NCBI GenBank assembly: GCA_020073645.1
Contig: JAIQET010000005.1
Location: forward strand, 1-64,000
Length of the DNA stretch: 64,000 nucleotides
Origin: Terriglobia bacterium
GTDB lineage: Bacteria; Acidobacteriota; Terriglobia; Terriglobales; Acidobacteriaceae
Direction: 5' to 3'
How positions within the stretch are numbered: position 1 is the first letter of the stretch; the number at the start of each line of letters is the position of its first letter. Below are positions 34,960 through 43,479 of this stretch, in pieces. The translations under genes were made by a program, and so were the position numbers. The notes beneath the pieces are model-generated. The model saw only the letters and a list, made by a program, of their open reading frames with translations, was not told the origin of the DNA and made no database searches.

Positions 34960-36141
34960 CTATTGCGCCCTGGATGGCGCCGGGCTGGCGCCCTCGTTCC
35001 GGAACAGGTAGCGCAACAGCGGTGGCGCGAGGATAGTGGTGACTGCGGTCATGAACACCACAATCGCGTAAGTGGACTGGGTCACGATCTGTGAGTTGAG
35101 TCCGACGAGCGCGACGATGAGGGCAACTTCTCCTCGTGGCATCATGCCCACTCCCACGCTGAACACGGCCGTCCAGCCTTCGCCGACGAGTGGCAGGCCG
35201 CACCCGATCACCTTGGAAACGATGGCCAACACCGACACGATGATTGCCGCCAGCAGCACATTTCCGGTGAAGAGATGCACGTCCAGCCGTGAGCCGATGG
35301 AAAAGAAAAAGAAGGGTGCGAGGAACTCAGTGATCCCGCCCACGCGCGGCAGCAGGTTCCACTGCGGAGCATGGTCGGCAAACATCAGGCCGGCAAAGAA
35401 GGCTCCGATGATCGCGGCCATGCCGATCTTGACCGACAGCCAGGAAAGGAACAGGCAAATGGCGAGGGCAACGATCAGGGAGGCATTCTGGGTGGACAGG
35501 CGCTCCATCCCGGGCCGGATACGCCGGACAATGTGCGGCGCAACGAAGATCATGAACAGGGCGAAGGCCGTCGCCTCGGCGCCGAGCACTCCCAGGTGCA
35601 GCCACTCCAGGCCGCCGCCGGAAGCCAGTCCGGCCACCACCGCCAGCAGCAGCATGCCGAGGATGTCGTCGAAGACCGCGGCGCCCAGAATGATTTTCGC
35701 CGGGCGGGTGGAGAGCACCTTCAGATCGCCGAGCACTCGCGCGGTGATTCCGACGCTGGTAGCGACCATGGCGGCGCCTACAAAAACTGCTTCTGTGGAG
35801 GCATCTCCGCGCCATTTCATGTAGCCGAACCCCAGCACAAACGGCGCCACGATCCCCGCCACCGCGACCAGCAGCGCTTTGCGCCCCACGCGGATCAGGT
35901 CCTGCGGCCGGGTTTCCAGGCCCGCAGAGAACAGGACGAAGATGGCGCCGATCTCGGCGATGGAATGCAAGGTGTCACCGGGGTGGATCCAGCCGAGCGC
36001 ATAGGGGCCGAAAGTCACGCCCGCCAGGATCTCTCCCAGCACCGCGGGCATGCGGAGGCGCTCGAAGATCTCGCCCACCACTTTCGCGGCCACGAAGACG
36101 GCGAAGAGTTCGAGCAGAAACTGGTCAGGACCATGCGGCAT
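34960..36141 (-). CDS. Cation:proton antiporter, CPA2 family
   Basis: 393 residues with about 12 membrane helices and no C-terminal TrkA domain. Family features include VVGEIFERLRMPAVLGEILAG (N-terminal helix 2-3), IGAIFVLFSAGLE, AAVFDDILGMLLLAVVAGL with the ion-coordinating Asp pair, and GMMPRGEVALIVA. It likely exchanges Na+ or K+ for protons at the cytoplasmic membrane. The ATG at 36141 (MPHGPDQFLL) is preferred over 36180. Confidence 0.9.
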   Translation of the reverse strand: MPHGPDQFLLELFAVFVAAKVVGEIFERLRMPAVLGEILAGVTFGPYALGWIHPGDTLHSIAEIGAIFVLFSAGLETRPQDLIRVGRKALLVAVAGIVAPFVLGFGYMKWRGDASTEAVFVGAAMVATSVGITARVLGDLKVLSTRPAKIILGAAVFDDILGMLLLAVVAGLASGGGLEWLHLGVLGAEATAFALFMIFVAPHIVRRIRPGMERLSTQNASLIVALAICLFLSWLSVKIGMAAIIGAFFAGLMFADHAPQWNLLPRVGGITEFLAPFFFFSIGSRLDVHLFTGNVLLAAIIVSVLAIVSKVIGCGLPLVGEGWTAVFSVGVGMMPRGEVALIVALVGLNSQIVTQSTYAIVVFMTAVTTILAPPLLRYLFRNEGASPAPSRAQ

Positions 36142-36208
36142 GGCAACGGCAGGATAGAAGCAGCAGTGTGCTGACGGCAAGGAAATGCGGTTGGCGAAAG
36201 GACAATTC

Positions 36209-36952
36209 TCATCCGCGAACGTTGACTTTCTTCAGCGGCCAGATCAAGACTTCCAATTTTCGCGCAAAGTGCAACAGGGGACGATCTTCAGGAAGGACAA
36301 TCCCCGCCGCCAACGCCATGCTGTTTATCTCGATCTCAGCTTCCGCGTCCTGCAGCGGCCATGGCTGGTGATGGATTTCGGCGCGGTGCACCTGACTGCT
36401 GTCCACCGTGTACAGGCAGTAGCGCTCGGTGAGCCAATGTTCGAGAGTGCCTTTCTCGCGCAGCCGGACCTCGCCGACGGACCGGTACTTCCCACGAAAT
36501 TCCGCCTGTCCCTGGTAGCGGCGGGCATCGTATCTGATCCACGGACCATCGAACTCCGCCGACATGCGAGAGTGAAAATAAGGCAAGTGATAAAACCTGC
36601 GAGCTGCCCACACGGCGGGCAGGTTGGCCGCATCCAGGCTGAAAAAGTACACGCCGGGCTTACCTTCTAGCGACACGTAGGTGCGGACGTTCAACTCCGG
36701 AAAGCGCGAAAGTCCGGGCAGCGCAGGCAGAGCGCGAGACCGCACCCCGCTCATGTGGAAGGGAACCACTCCCACCCAGCACTGACCGTCGAAGGTGTCC
36801 AGCGAAAGCTGCGCGGGAACCAGCGGACGCAAAGCTTTCGTCGCTACCGGCCAGTGGGCGAACAGCAGATCATGCCAGGTCTGCGCCATGACCCATGGCC
36901 CATGCGGCAAAGGCCAGGAGCGATGGGCGACGGACTCGAGAGCCGGGTGCAC
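36209..36952 (-). CDS. DUF2071 (YqjF-like) family protein
   Basis: 247 residues. It shows the DUF2071 sequence pattern: MAQTWHDLLFAHWPV near the start, VPAQLSLDTFDGQCWVGVVP, and NVRTYVSLEGKPGVYFFSLD. The family resembles acetoacetate decarboxylase-fold proteins but lacks an established activity. The frame starts at a GTG (36952); the ATG 21 codons on (MAQTW) is an alternative. Confidence 0.87.
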   Translation of the reverse strand: MHPALESVAHRSWPLPHGPWVMAQTWHDLLFAHWPVATKALRPLVPAQLSLDTFDGQCWVGVVPFHMSGVRSRALPALPGLSRFPELNVRTYVSLEGKPGVYFFSLDAANLPAVWAARRFYHLPYFHSRMSAEFDGPWIRYDARRYQGQAEFRGKYRSVGEVRLREKGTLEHWLTERYCLYTVDSSQVHRAEIHHQPWPLQDAEAEIEINSMALAAGIVLPEDRPLLHFARKLEVLIWPLKKVNVRG

Positions 36953-36959
36953 AGGTTCA

Positions 36960-37000
36960 TTGTTGATTTTTGATTGATGATTGTCGAATGGATTCGGAGG
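36960..37000. repeat. Copy of the (CAACAAT)n repeat family
   Basis: TTGTTGATTTTTGATTGATG then ATTGTCGAA just upstream of the DUF2071 start. The remainder of the gap to 37115 contains CTTCGCGGCAAGGCCGCTCA and other GC-rich sequence but no gene. Confidence 0.5.
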
Positions 37001-37115
37001 GCTTGCTCTAGCCCAGGTCTAAGCTGGACCACGCTGGATCCTTCGCGGCAAGGCCGCTCAGGGTGACGCCGGAGTACAGGGGGTCGCTGGGAGCGCCTCC
37101 CGCGCGTGGAGGTGG

Positions 37116-37979
37116 CTACATTGACGGAATCGACTGTGTAGCGTCGGTGGTGTGGGTGACCGGCTGGTAGTTGCTCTGGTAGATGTCCACGATAGTGCGC
37201 CCCACAATGCGGGCGGAGGCCTCGGAGTGGATGTGCACCGGGAAGGTGAATCCCGCGATGTCCTCGTAATCCTGAACGAACTCGATCTTCTTGATGAAGA
37301 ACGACGGCGACTTGACCACGCTGCCCTCGGCGCGCACCAGGCTGCCGGTGTGCGCGTCCAGATAAACGCGGCCCTTGAACAGGCTGGCGCGTTTCTTGCG
37401 CGGCTTCACCTGGTAGACGTGCACGGGGCGCCCCTCGATCTCACTGGTGCCTTTGAAAGAGAACTTGTAGTTTGCCGGGCTGAGGGCGGTCAGCGACGTA
37501 TCGTCTTTCTGGACGTGATCCACTTCCGACTGCAGCAGGCGGGTGATGATATTCGTCTTCACAAAGCTGTCGCCGCTGAAGCGCACCGCTTTGAACTCCA
37601 AGGTGCGGGGTGCCTCGTAGCGGCGCTGGAGTTCGAACTCACCATATTGCGAGGTGTCGGGAAGGGCGGCGCGAATCAGGGTGGTGGCGCGGTAGGAAGC
37701 CAACTCCGCCGACTGCATCGCCGAGCGCTGCTGGTACGCATGGAGGGCCAGGTCTGGCGCCATGCGCGGAAGCGACACCGGAGCGGCCAAATCGGGCGCA
37801 GTCCTGTCCGCCGGCGGAATCATGGCGGACATGGGCAAGGAGACGCTGTCGGTGGGGAGCACGAACGGTGGCAACACATCGCCGCTGGAGCCTGAGGCGA
37901 TCAGAAGCGGGTTCTGTGCGGTAGCGACACCGGAGGCCAGCAACCCAAACAATAAGATTGTGAAAAAAAGACGGTTCAT
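37116..37979 (-). CDS. Exported protein, LolA/outer-membrane-lipoprotein-sorting-like
   Basis: 287 residues with signal peptide MNRLFFTILLFGLLASGVATA. The mature half (about 110-270) resembles the beta-rich fold of LolA/LppM-like proteins seen in many acidobacterial secreted proteins: GRPVHVYQVKPRKKRASLFK, GRVYLDAHTGSLVRAEG, and FVQDYEDIAGFTFPVHIHS. No lipid-binding role can be proven from sequence. It is divergent from the thyX-like gene, across a 204-base AT-richer gap. Confidence 0.72.
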   Translation of the reverse strand: MNRLFFTILLFGLLASGVATAQNPLLIASGSSGDVLPPFVLPTDSVSLPMSAMIPPADRTAPDLAAPVSLPRMAPDLALHAYQQRSAMQSAELASYRATTLIRAALPDTSQYGEFELQRRYEAPRTLEFKAVRFSGDSFVKTNIITRLLQSEVDHVQKDDTSLTALSPANYKFSFKGTSEIEGRPVHVYQVKPRKKRASLFKGRVYLDAHTGSLVRAEGSVVKSPSFFIKKIEFVQDYEDIAGFTFPVHIHSEASARIVGRTIVDIYQSNYQPVTHTTDATQSIPSM

Positions 37980-38183
37980 GAAAAAGGTGGTAAATACTTT
38001 ATATCTGATTCACCTGCCAAAAGAAAAGTGACAATGGTAAGACCCGATGCGCTAAACGGTAACCTACCGAGCTGGCCGGAGGCCTGTTTTGCCTGATCCG
38101 ACCACTGATTCCGTGTGTTTGCGGCCTGTGAATTGTGTATCGTGTAACATTCCAGCGGGTCCAATCTGAGGTCGATCACACGC

Positions 38184-39761
38184 ATGTCTTGCAGCGACAA
38201 ACCCCGATCCAACGGAAACAGCGCATCCCCGGATGCGCCCGCCGTTGAGGTCTACGCCGTCTACGGCGCTGAGCCTGAGATCCAGGCCTACGCCATGGCC
38301 AAGTACTCGCGCTCGTCACTCTCCATGAAGGAGTCGCTCAAGGAGATCACTCAACAGAAGGCCGAGAAATTTCTCAACACCTTCTACTTCCAGTACGGAC
38401 ATCGCTCGATTGCGGATTTAGCGCACATCGCGCTGGCCATCGAGCGGCTGTCGATTCTGGCGGCGATTGCGATCGCCGACGAGCAGCGCTGGGACGGCCA
38501 GGAGCGTTCCACCCGCTACCAGGATTTCAAGAAGAGCGGGTACTTCACGCCGGATTTTAGTGAGGACGAGCAAGCGCGGACCGTGTATTGCGAAACGATC
38601 GAGAGCTTGTTTGCGGAATATGAGTCGCTTTCGCAGCGGATGTTTGAGTGCCTGGCGGGTATTACGCCGAAGCCGGCGGAGATGAAGCAGGAAGCGTACG
38701 AGCGCACGCTGCGGGCGCGGGCGTTTGATATCTCGCGGTACCTGCTGCCGCTGGCGACTAACACGTCGCTGGGCGAGATCGTCAACGCGCGGACATTAGA
38801 AAGCCAGGTAGCGCACCTGCTCGCGCATACCCACAAAGAAGTTCGCTACCTGGGAGAACTGCTGAAGCGCGCGGCTATCTCGCCGGCCTACAACGTGAAT
38901 CAGGAGTCCTTGCGGGAACTGGTGGAGCAGATCCGTGCGGTTTCGCCGGAACTGGCGGCTCGGGCCGAGCAGGAATTGCTGCGCGAAGTCCGCGTGGCAC
39001 CGACGCTGGTGAAGTATGCCGACCCCAATGTGTACGAACTGCAGACGCGTGCAGAGTTACGGAAAGCGGCCGGTGAGTTGATGGGGAACGCCCCCGTCGC
39101 GCCCGCGAAGATGGTGGACCTGCTCGACGAAGAGCCGCTGGAAGTGGAACTCGCGACGACGTTGCTCTACGAGCACAGCCATTATCCCTACCGGCAGGTG
39201 CGGGAGGGGGTGGAGGCGGCCGGCGAAAACATACGTCGCGAGATCATTGACCTTGGCCTGCGCCATCGCGGCAAGCACGATGAGATGCTGCGGGCCTTCT
39301 GCGCGGGACAGAAGTTTCGCTTCGACATCCTGATGGATGTGGGCGGCTTTCGCGACATGCACCGTCACCGGCGCTGCGTGCAGATCGGGCAGGGATTCAC
39401 CACCAAGCACGGTTACGATGCGCCGGAAGAGCTGGAGCCAGCCGGGGCACAAAAAGGCTACGACGCGGCGATGCGGCGCGCGGCAGCCGCCGTCGAGCAG
39501 CTAGCGGTTCGAGGCGGTACCGAGGCGCCGGAAAATTCGCAGTACGCCATTCCGCTGGGCTTCCGCAAGCGCACGCTCTTCAAAATGGATTTCGCCGAAG
39601 TGGTGTACATCTCCGAGCTGCGGAGTGGGCCTGCGGGGCATATCTCCTATCGAAAAGTAGCTTGGGCGATGTATGAGGCCGTGGCGCAGAAGTATCCGGC
39701 GCTGGCGAAGTTTTTCCGGGTGACGGATGTGCGGGAGCCAGTGGATTTGCTGAAGCGGTAG
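38184..39761 (+). CDS. Double-length ThyX-like protein with split signature motif
   Basis: 525 residues containing two tandem ThyX-like halves. Half 1 (about 20-230) has YGHRSIADLAHIALAIERLS and, where ThyX proteins have RHRxxSxNExSxRY, reads ADEQRWDGQERSTRYQDF: the RHR is lost but the ExSxRY end remains. Half 2 (about 310-520) has MHRHRRCVQIGQGF: the RHR is kept but the ExSxRY end is lost. Canonical ThyX (flavin-dependent thymidylate synthase) is about 220-250 residues and builds its sites between subunits, so this may form an internal pseudo-dimer. Whether it makes dTMP is uncertain. The 3' end is partly duplicated at 40560-40757. Confidence 0.8.
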   Translation: MSCSDKPRSNGNSASPDAPAVEVYAVYGAEPEIQAYAMAKYSRSSLSMKESLKEITQQKAEKFLNTFYFQYGHRSIADLAHIALAIERLSILAAIAIADEQRWDGQERSTRYQDFKKSGYFTPDFSEDEQARTVYCETIESLFAEYESLSQRMFECLAGITPKPAEMKQEAYERTLRARAFDISRYLLPLATNTSLGEIVNARTLESQVAHLLAHTHKEVRYLGELLKRAAISPAYNVNQESLRELVEQIRAVSPELAARAEQELLREVRVAPTLVKYADPNVYELQTRAELRKAAGELMGNAPVAPAKMVDLLDEEPLEVELATTLLYEHSHYPYRQVREGVEAAGENIRREIIDLGLRHRGKHDEMLRAFCAGQKFRFDILMDVGGFRDMHRHRRCVQIGQGFTTKHGYDAPEELEPAGAQKGYDAAMRRAAAAVEQLAVRGGTEAPENSQYAIPLGFRKRTLFKMDFAEVVYISELRSGPAGHISYRKVAWAMYEAVAQKYPALAKFFRVTDVREPVDLLKR

Positions 39762-39856
39762 AGCCTAGGACCTGTTGCCGAAAATGGGGGAGCCTGGCCC
39801 CCTATCGGGCTTTCGGCCAGCTTATGACTAATATTGTCAACATCTTACAGGTGTGT

Positions 39857-39885
39857 ATGACAGACATGCATGTGCATGTTAAAAT
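39857..39885 (+). promoter_or_regulatory. vapB promoter with operator palindrome in the spacer
   Basis: ATGACA (39857-39862, -35) and TAAAAT (39880-39885, -10) are separated by exactly 17 bases. The spacer contains a perfect inverted repeat ACATGCA-tg-TGCATGT (39864-39879). The expected transcription start is about 39892, only two bases before the vapB ATG, and no ribosome site is visible, so the mRNA is probably leaderless. This is the layout of an autorepressed toxin-antitoxin promoter. Confidence 0.7.
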
Positions 39886-39893
39886 AGCACCGT

Positions 39894-40133
39894 ATGCGAA
39901 CCACAGTAGAAATGAAGTCACAGCATCGCAGCGCGTTGCTGGCGCTGGCGGCACGCCGCGGGGAAAAGGGCTTCTCATCCGTCCTGGCGGAGGCGATTGA
40001 AGAGTATCTCGACGCGGAACGGCTGCGTGCGCAGCGGCGGGAAGAGTTGTTGTCGGTTGCCGGAGCGTTGTCGCCTGAGGATGCGGAGGCTCTTCGCAGA
40101 TCCACCATCGCGTTGCGGGAGAACTGGCGTTGA
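39894..40133 (+). CDS. vapB: VapB-type antitoxin (ribbon-helix-helix)
   Basis: 79 residues. An N-terminal ribbon-helix-helix (MRTTVEMKSQHRSALLALAA, then FSSVLAEAIEEYLDAE) binds operator DNA as a dimer; the C-terminal tail (ALSPEDAEALRRSTIALREN) should wrap the toxin. It neutralises the downstream PIN-domain RNase and represses its own operon with it. The gene overlaps vapC by four bases. It sits between a complete and a partial copy of the thyX-like 3' end. Confidence 0.85.
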   Translation: MRTTVEMKSQHRSALLALAARRGEKGFSSVLAEAIEEYLDAERLRAQRREELLSVAGALSPEDAEALRRSTIALRENWR

Positions 40134-40525
40134 TTCTGGCCGACACTGACGTGCTGATTGATTATCTGGCAGGGGTGCAACCGGTTGCCGAACAGGTGGC
40201 GGCGTATGCCAAAGCTGACAGACTGCAAACCAGCGCCATCACTTGCTTTGAGCTTCTAAGCGGAGCGCGGGACGGAAAACCGGGGGACGGCATTCGCCGC
40301 TTGGTATCAGCCCTTCCTACTCTTTCGCTTGACCGCAGCGCAGCCACTCAGGCCGCAGCAGTGCGGCAGCAGTGTGCGCGCGGCGGATTTTCCATCGGCA
40401 TGGCCGACAGTCTGATCGCGGGCATAGCCCTGGAGCATGGCTTGCCACTGCTGACCCGCAATCGTAAACACTTCGAACACGTCGAGGGATTGCGCTTGCT
40501 CCCACTTGACCAGGTTGTGGATTGA
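40130..40525 (+). CDS. vapC: VapC-type toxin, PIN-domain ribonuclease
   Basis: 131 residues with a PIN nuclease fold. Acidic metal-binding residues D5 (LADTDVLIDYL), E41 (CFELLSG) and D93 (IGMADSLIAGIA) are present, with the usual NRKHFEHVEGL end. VapC toxins cut initiator tRNA or rRNA to stop translation. The start is a TTG overlapping the vapB stop (TTGA), implying translational coupling. Confidence 0.9.
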   Translation: MILADTDVLIDYLAGVQPVAEQVAAYAKADRLQTSAITCFELLSGARDGKPGDGIRRLVSALPTLSLDRSAATQAAAVRQQCARGGFSIGMADSLIAGIALEHGLPLLTRNRKHFEHVEGLRLLPLDQVVD

Positions 40526-40559
40526 CCAACGGGACTGCCCTTACGGCTCGGCGGATCAG

Positions 40560-40757
40560 TTCCTCAAGCGCACCCTGTGTTAGATGGATTTTGCGGTGGT
40601 GTACATCTCCGAGCTGCGGAGTGGACCCGCGGGGCATATCTCCTATCGAAAAGTAGCTTGGGCGATGTATGAGGCCGTGGCGCAGAAGCATCCGGCGCTG
40701 GCCAAGTATCTGCGGGTGACGGATGTGCGGGAGCCCGTGGATTTGCTGAAGCGGTAG
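40560..40757 (+). pseudogene. Duplicated 3' end of the ThyX-like gene (remnant)
   Basis: Translating from 40560 gives FLKRTLC-stop-MDFAVVYISELRSGPAGHISYR and onward to DLLKR-stop, matching the last 66 residues of the upstream ThyX-like protein (from FRKRTLFKMDFAEVV) nearly exactly. Differences: one codon is missing (E), a TAG replaces the K before MDF, and a few substitutions occur (KY to KH, FF to YL). The DNA match starts near 40557 and ends at the stop codon. It is not a functional gene. The intervening segment is the vapBC module. Confidence 0.85.
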
Positions 40758-40850
40758 CGAGATCCTCGATGGCAGATTAAACCTTACAACATAATTGGTT
40801 ACAAGCCATCCAAGAAATGCATGCACATGCCCGTTAGACCGATGCTACAG

Positions 40851-41378
40851 TCACTTCTGCCAACAAGCGCGCCTGACCGCATACGCAAGCAGGAAAACGC
40901 CGAAAAAGAAGCCCAACGACTGAAGACAAAGCAACCACCAAGTGAACCGTCCCCAGCAACCCGCCGCTTCACGGTGACAATTGAGGTTTTGAGCCTGAGC
41001 CTGCTCCTTCGCTGACAAGCCTTTTCCTGCATCAGCTCGCGCCTGCATTTCTCGCCCTCTTGCTACTTGTGCAGTATGTCGGAAATCCCAAAGTCTAGAA
41101 AAGCTTGCTGAGAGTCCCGCTACCATAGCAGTTGCAAGAAGCCCCGCTGACCACAAGAAGGCGCACTGCCCCGGGGAAGAGGGGGTAATTTTACCGTTGA
41201 CGGCGAGATTCACAGCGAAGCCGAAAGCCGCTGTCGTCAGCACAAATATCAGATTGATCGTGTGACCAAGATGGGTGAGCGTCGCTTGCTGCCAACGTAT
41301 GAAAGCATCGTGGGCCTTTTCCTCCTTCTTTTCACTGCGTTCTTTTTCGTTCACCGTCGATCCAACAGTCTCTCCCAT
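40851..41378 (-). CDS. Small multi-pass membrane protein of unknown function
   Basis: 175 residues. A charged cytosolic N-terminus (ERSEKKEEKAHDAFIRWQQA) leads into a first membrane pair at about 41-61 and 73-93, then a polar segment, then a C-terminal membrane helix at about 144-168 (WWLLCLQSLGFFFGVFLLAY). The pattern RWQQATLTHLGHTINLIFVL resembles small two- to four-helix membrane proteins of unknown function, some of which act as effectors in defence cassettes. No such partner is proven here. It follows the next membrane gene upstream by 33 bases. Confidence 0.7.
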   Translation of the reverse strand: MGETVGSTVNEKERSEKKEEKAHDAFIRWQQATLTHLGHTINLIFVLTTAAFGFAVNLAVNGKITPSSPGQCAFLWSAGLLATAMVAGLSASFSRLWDFRHTAQVARGREMQARADAGKGLSAKEQAQAQNLNCHREAAGCWGRFTWWLLCLQSLGFFFGVFLLAYAVRRACWQK

Positions 41379-41411
41379 ATCACGGAAGCTCCTAGCGATA
41401 ATTCAAACTGC

Positions 41412-41747
41412 CTATCCAAAGGCGGAAGGTCCTAAGAGCGAAAGTATGCTTCCAATGGTGATACCGATGAGATTTAGAACTTGAATGTGCTGCTTGATGA
41501 GTAGTGTCAGAACGAAAGCGAGCATAGCGCCCACTAGCGCGACTGCACAGGCCGTCAATAGCCCGTATGCACCCCATGCTTCCACCAAGGCGACCAGCAT
41601 AGCCGCGAAACAGAGAAAGTCCAGCGTGCGTTTCCCCCATGAGAGACCCACAGGCCAGAGCATCCTAGAAGCAAATTGCCGATAGCCGATTCCACCAAAG
41701 CCAGAAGAGAAAGTAAATGTCAGCACGGCCAAGAAGAGTTTGCTCAT
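41412..41747 (-). CDS. Small membrane protein of unknown function
   Basis: 111 residues with an N-terminal hydrophobic segment (residues 1-16) and two or three further membrane helices (about 43-62, 64-84, 91-108: TACAVALVGAMLAFVLTLL). No similarity recognised. Codon usage is less GC-biased than in the flanking purM. It probably forms a two-gene operon with the 175-residue membrane protein downstream. Confidence 0.6.
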   Translation of the reverse strand: MSKLFLAVLTFTFSSGFGGIGYRQFASRMLWPVGLSWGKRTLDFLCFAAMLVALVEAWGAYGLLTACAVALVGAMLAFVLTLLIKQHIQVLNLIGITIGSILSLLGPSAFG

Positions 41748-41838
41748 AGTGACAAACGCCTGAATTTCTCTGTGTATCCGTCCCGCTGTGGTTATTGGCG
41801 TTCACCGGACAGCCGAGGCGGCTGTCCCTACGCGGTTC

Positions 41839-42900
41839 TTACGTGTACATCACCCTTCTCTCGCCTTTCACAATCCGTCCCACGGTGAAGGCCTTCTCCC
41901 CCGCCCGCTCCAGCAGGGTATGCGCCTTCTTGAATTTCTTCGACGGTACCACCAGCAACATGCCCAATCCCATGTTGAAGGTGCGCAGCATTTCGTCCTG
42001 GGGGACGTTGCCCAGCGTCTGCATATGCTCAAAAATCGGGGGAATCGGCCAGGAGTTGATCTCGATGACTGCGGCGACACCGCGGGGCAAAACCCGTGGG
42101 AGATTTTCGGTGATGCCTCCGCCGGTGATGTGGGCCATCGCCGAGACGCACTCACCGTCCACCAGCCGCTTGACCGCCGGCCAGTAGCTCTTGTGGGTAC
42201 GCATGAGTTCGTTGCCGACTTTGCCTTTGAGTTCGTTGACGTAGGTGTCGGGCGTGTAGTGGGCGACTTCGAATAGCAGCTTGCGGGCGAGCGAGTATCC
42301 GTTGGTGTGCAGGCCGTTCGAAGCCAGGCCAAGAATGACGTCGCCGACTTCAACCGCCTTGCCGGTAATGATGCGCTCGCGCTCCACCACGCCCACGATG
42401 AAGCCGGCGAGGTCGTACTCGCCTTCCGGATAGAAGCCGGGCATCTCGGCCGTCTCCCCGCCGATCAGGGCACAGCCGTTGTGCTTGCAGGCGTCGGCCA
42501 GGCCTTCGACCACTTTCTCGGCGATTTCGGGATCGAGCTTGCCCGTGGCGAGGTAATCCATGAAGAACAGCGGCGCGGCGCCCTGCACGGCAATGTCGTT
42601 GACGCAATGATTGACCAGGTCGGCGCCTACGGTGTGGTGCAGGTTCATCTCGAAGGCGATCTTCAGCTTGGTGCCCACGCCGTCCACGCTGGAGACCAGC
42701 ACGGGATCCACGTACTTGGTCTTGTCGATGGCGAACAGGCCGCCGAATCCGCCGATCTCGCTCAGCACACCCCGGGTGAAGGTCTTATGGGCCAGGTACT
42801 TGATGCGTTTCTTGGTGCGATTGGCGCGATCAATGTCAACGCCCGCGTCGGCATAGGTGATGCTGGCTGGGTTCGAGGGGTCGTGGGCCACGTGAATCAA
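41839..42900 (-). CDS. purM: Phosphoribosylformylglycinamidine cyclo-ligase
   Basis: AIR synthetase of purine biosynthesis. 353 residues, normal. Key features: YADAGVDIDRANR, GGFGGLFAIDKTKYVDPVLV, SVDGVGTKLKIAFEM, and GGETAEMPGFYPEGEYDLAG, ending HITGGGITENLPRVLPRG. The frame opens at TTG 42900; a GTG three codons on (encoding MAHDPSN) is a possible start. GAGCGGA lies upstream. Confidence 0.96.
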   Translation of the reverse strand: MIHVAHDPSNPASITYADAGVDIDRANRTKKRIKYLAHKTFTRGVLSEIGGFGGLFAIDKTKYVDPVLVSSVDGVGTKLKIAFEMNLHHTVGADLVNHCVNDIAVQGAAPLFFMDYLATGKLDPEIAEKVVEGLADACKHNGCALIGGETAEMPGFYPEGEYDLAGFIVGVVERERIITGKAVEVGDVILGLASNGLHTNGYSLARKLLFEVAHYTPDTYVNELKGKVGNELMRTHKSYWPAVKRLVDGECVSAMAHITGGGITENLPRVLPRGVAAVIEINSWPIPPIFEHMQTLGNVPQDEMLRTFNMGLGMLLVVPSKKFKKAHTLLERAGEKAFTVGRIVKGERRVMYT

Positions 42901-43100
42901 TCCGCTCTTAATGAACTGTGGGGAATCCGCTGGGCGTTCGTTAACCGGAGAAACGGTTTAAACGCTGGTCATTGTAGCACGTTCGCGAGACGCGGCAGGG
43001 GAGACAGAGCACGAGGATCGGCCTGCTTTTCAGGAAAGACACACGCGTGCGGGTGGGTTAAGCCGTTGCGGTACGGCGTTGCGCGCGGATGGATTGTGGG

Positions 43101-43259
43101 CTAGCGCGCGAGGTAAGTGCTGAGGTAGTAAGCCAGCACTCCGAACACTGCGAGACCGGTGATCGCGTATGCGGTCACCACCCAGACGTTGCGGTGCGAC
43201 GTTTTGGCGGCAGGCGAATTCGCCGCTGCCGAGGAACTGCCAGGGGCCCGTTGCTCCAT
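43101..43259 (-). CDS. 52-residue single-pass membrane protein
   Basis: MEQRAPGSSS onward, a Ser/Ala-rich cytosolic segment, then a C-terminal membrane helix (VVTAYAITGLAVFGVLAYYL). GGAGG lies five bases before the ATG at 43259, which is good evidence for translation. It lies just upstream of purM on the same strand, about 200 bases away. Function unknown. Confidence 0.6.
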   Translation of the reverse strand: MEQRAPGSSSAAANSPAAKTSHRNVWVVTAYAITGLAVFGVLAYYLSTYLAR

Positions 43260-43479
43260 CCAATCCTCCGAGGTCGGAAACATCGTGGCGCCGAAGGCGT
43301 CACGTTAAACCCCACACTGCCAAAGGCAGGTTTGATGGCGCAGATTTTACTATGGGTTCGAGGCTGAGGGGCAGGGAAATTGTGGGAGGCCAGGGACGAG
43401 ATTGGTCTTGGAGAATGCTTTGCGGCGGCGAGCAGGAGCATACTTTGGGGGCCAAAGAGGCTGTATCGCAACTTCTCTG

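Noticed and set aside
39786-39802. Hairpin GGGGG/CCCCC after the thyX-like gene as a terminator
   Set aside because: Only five pairs and no T-tract.
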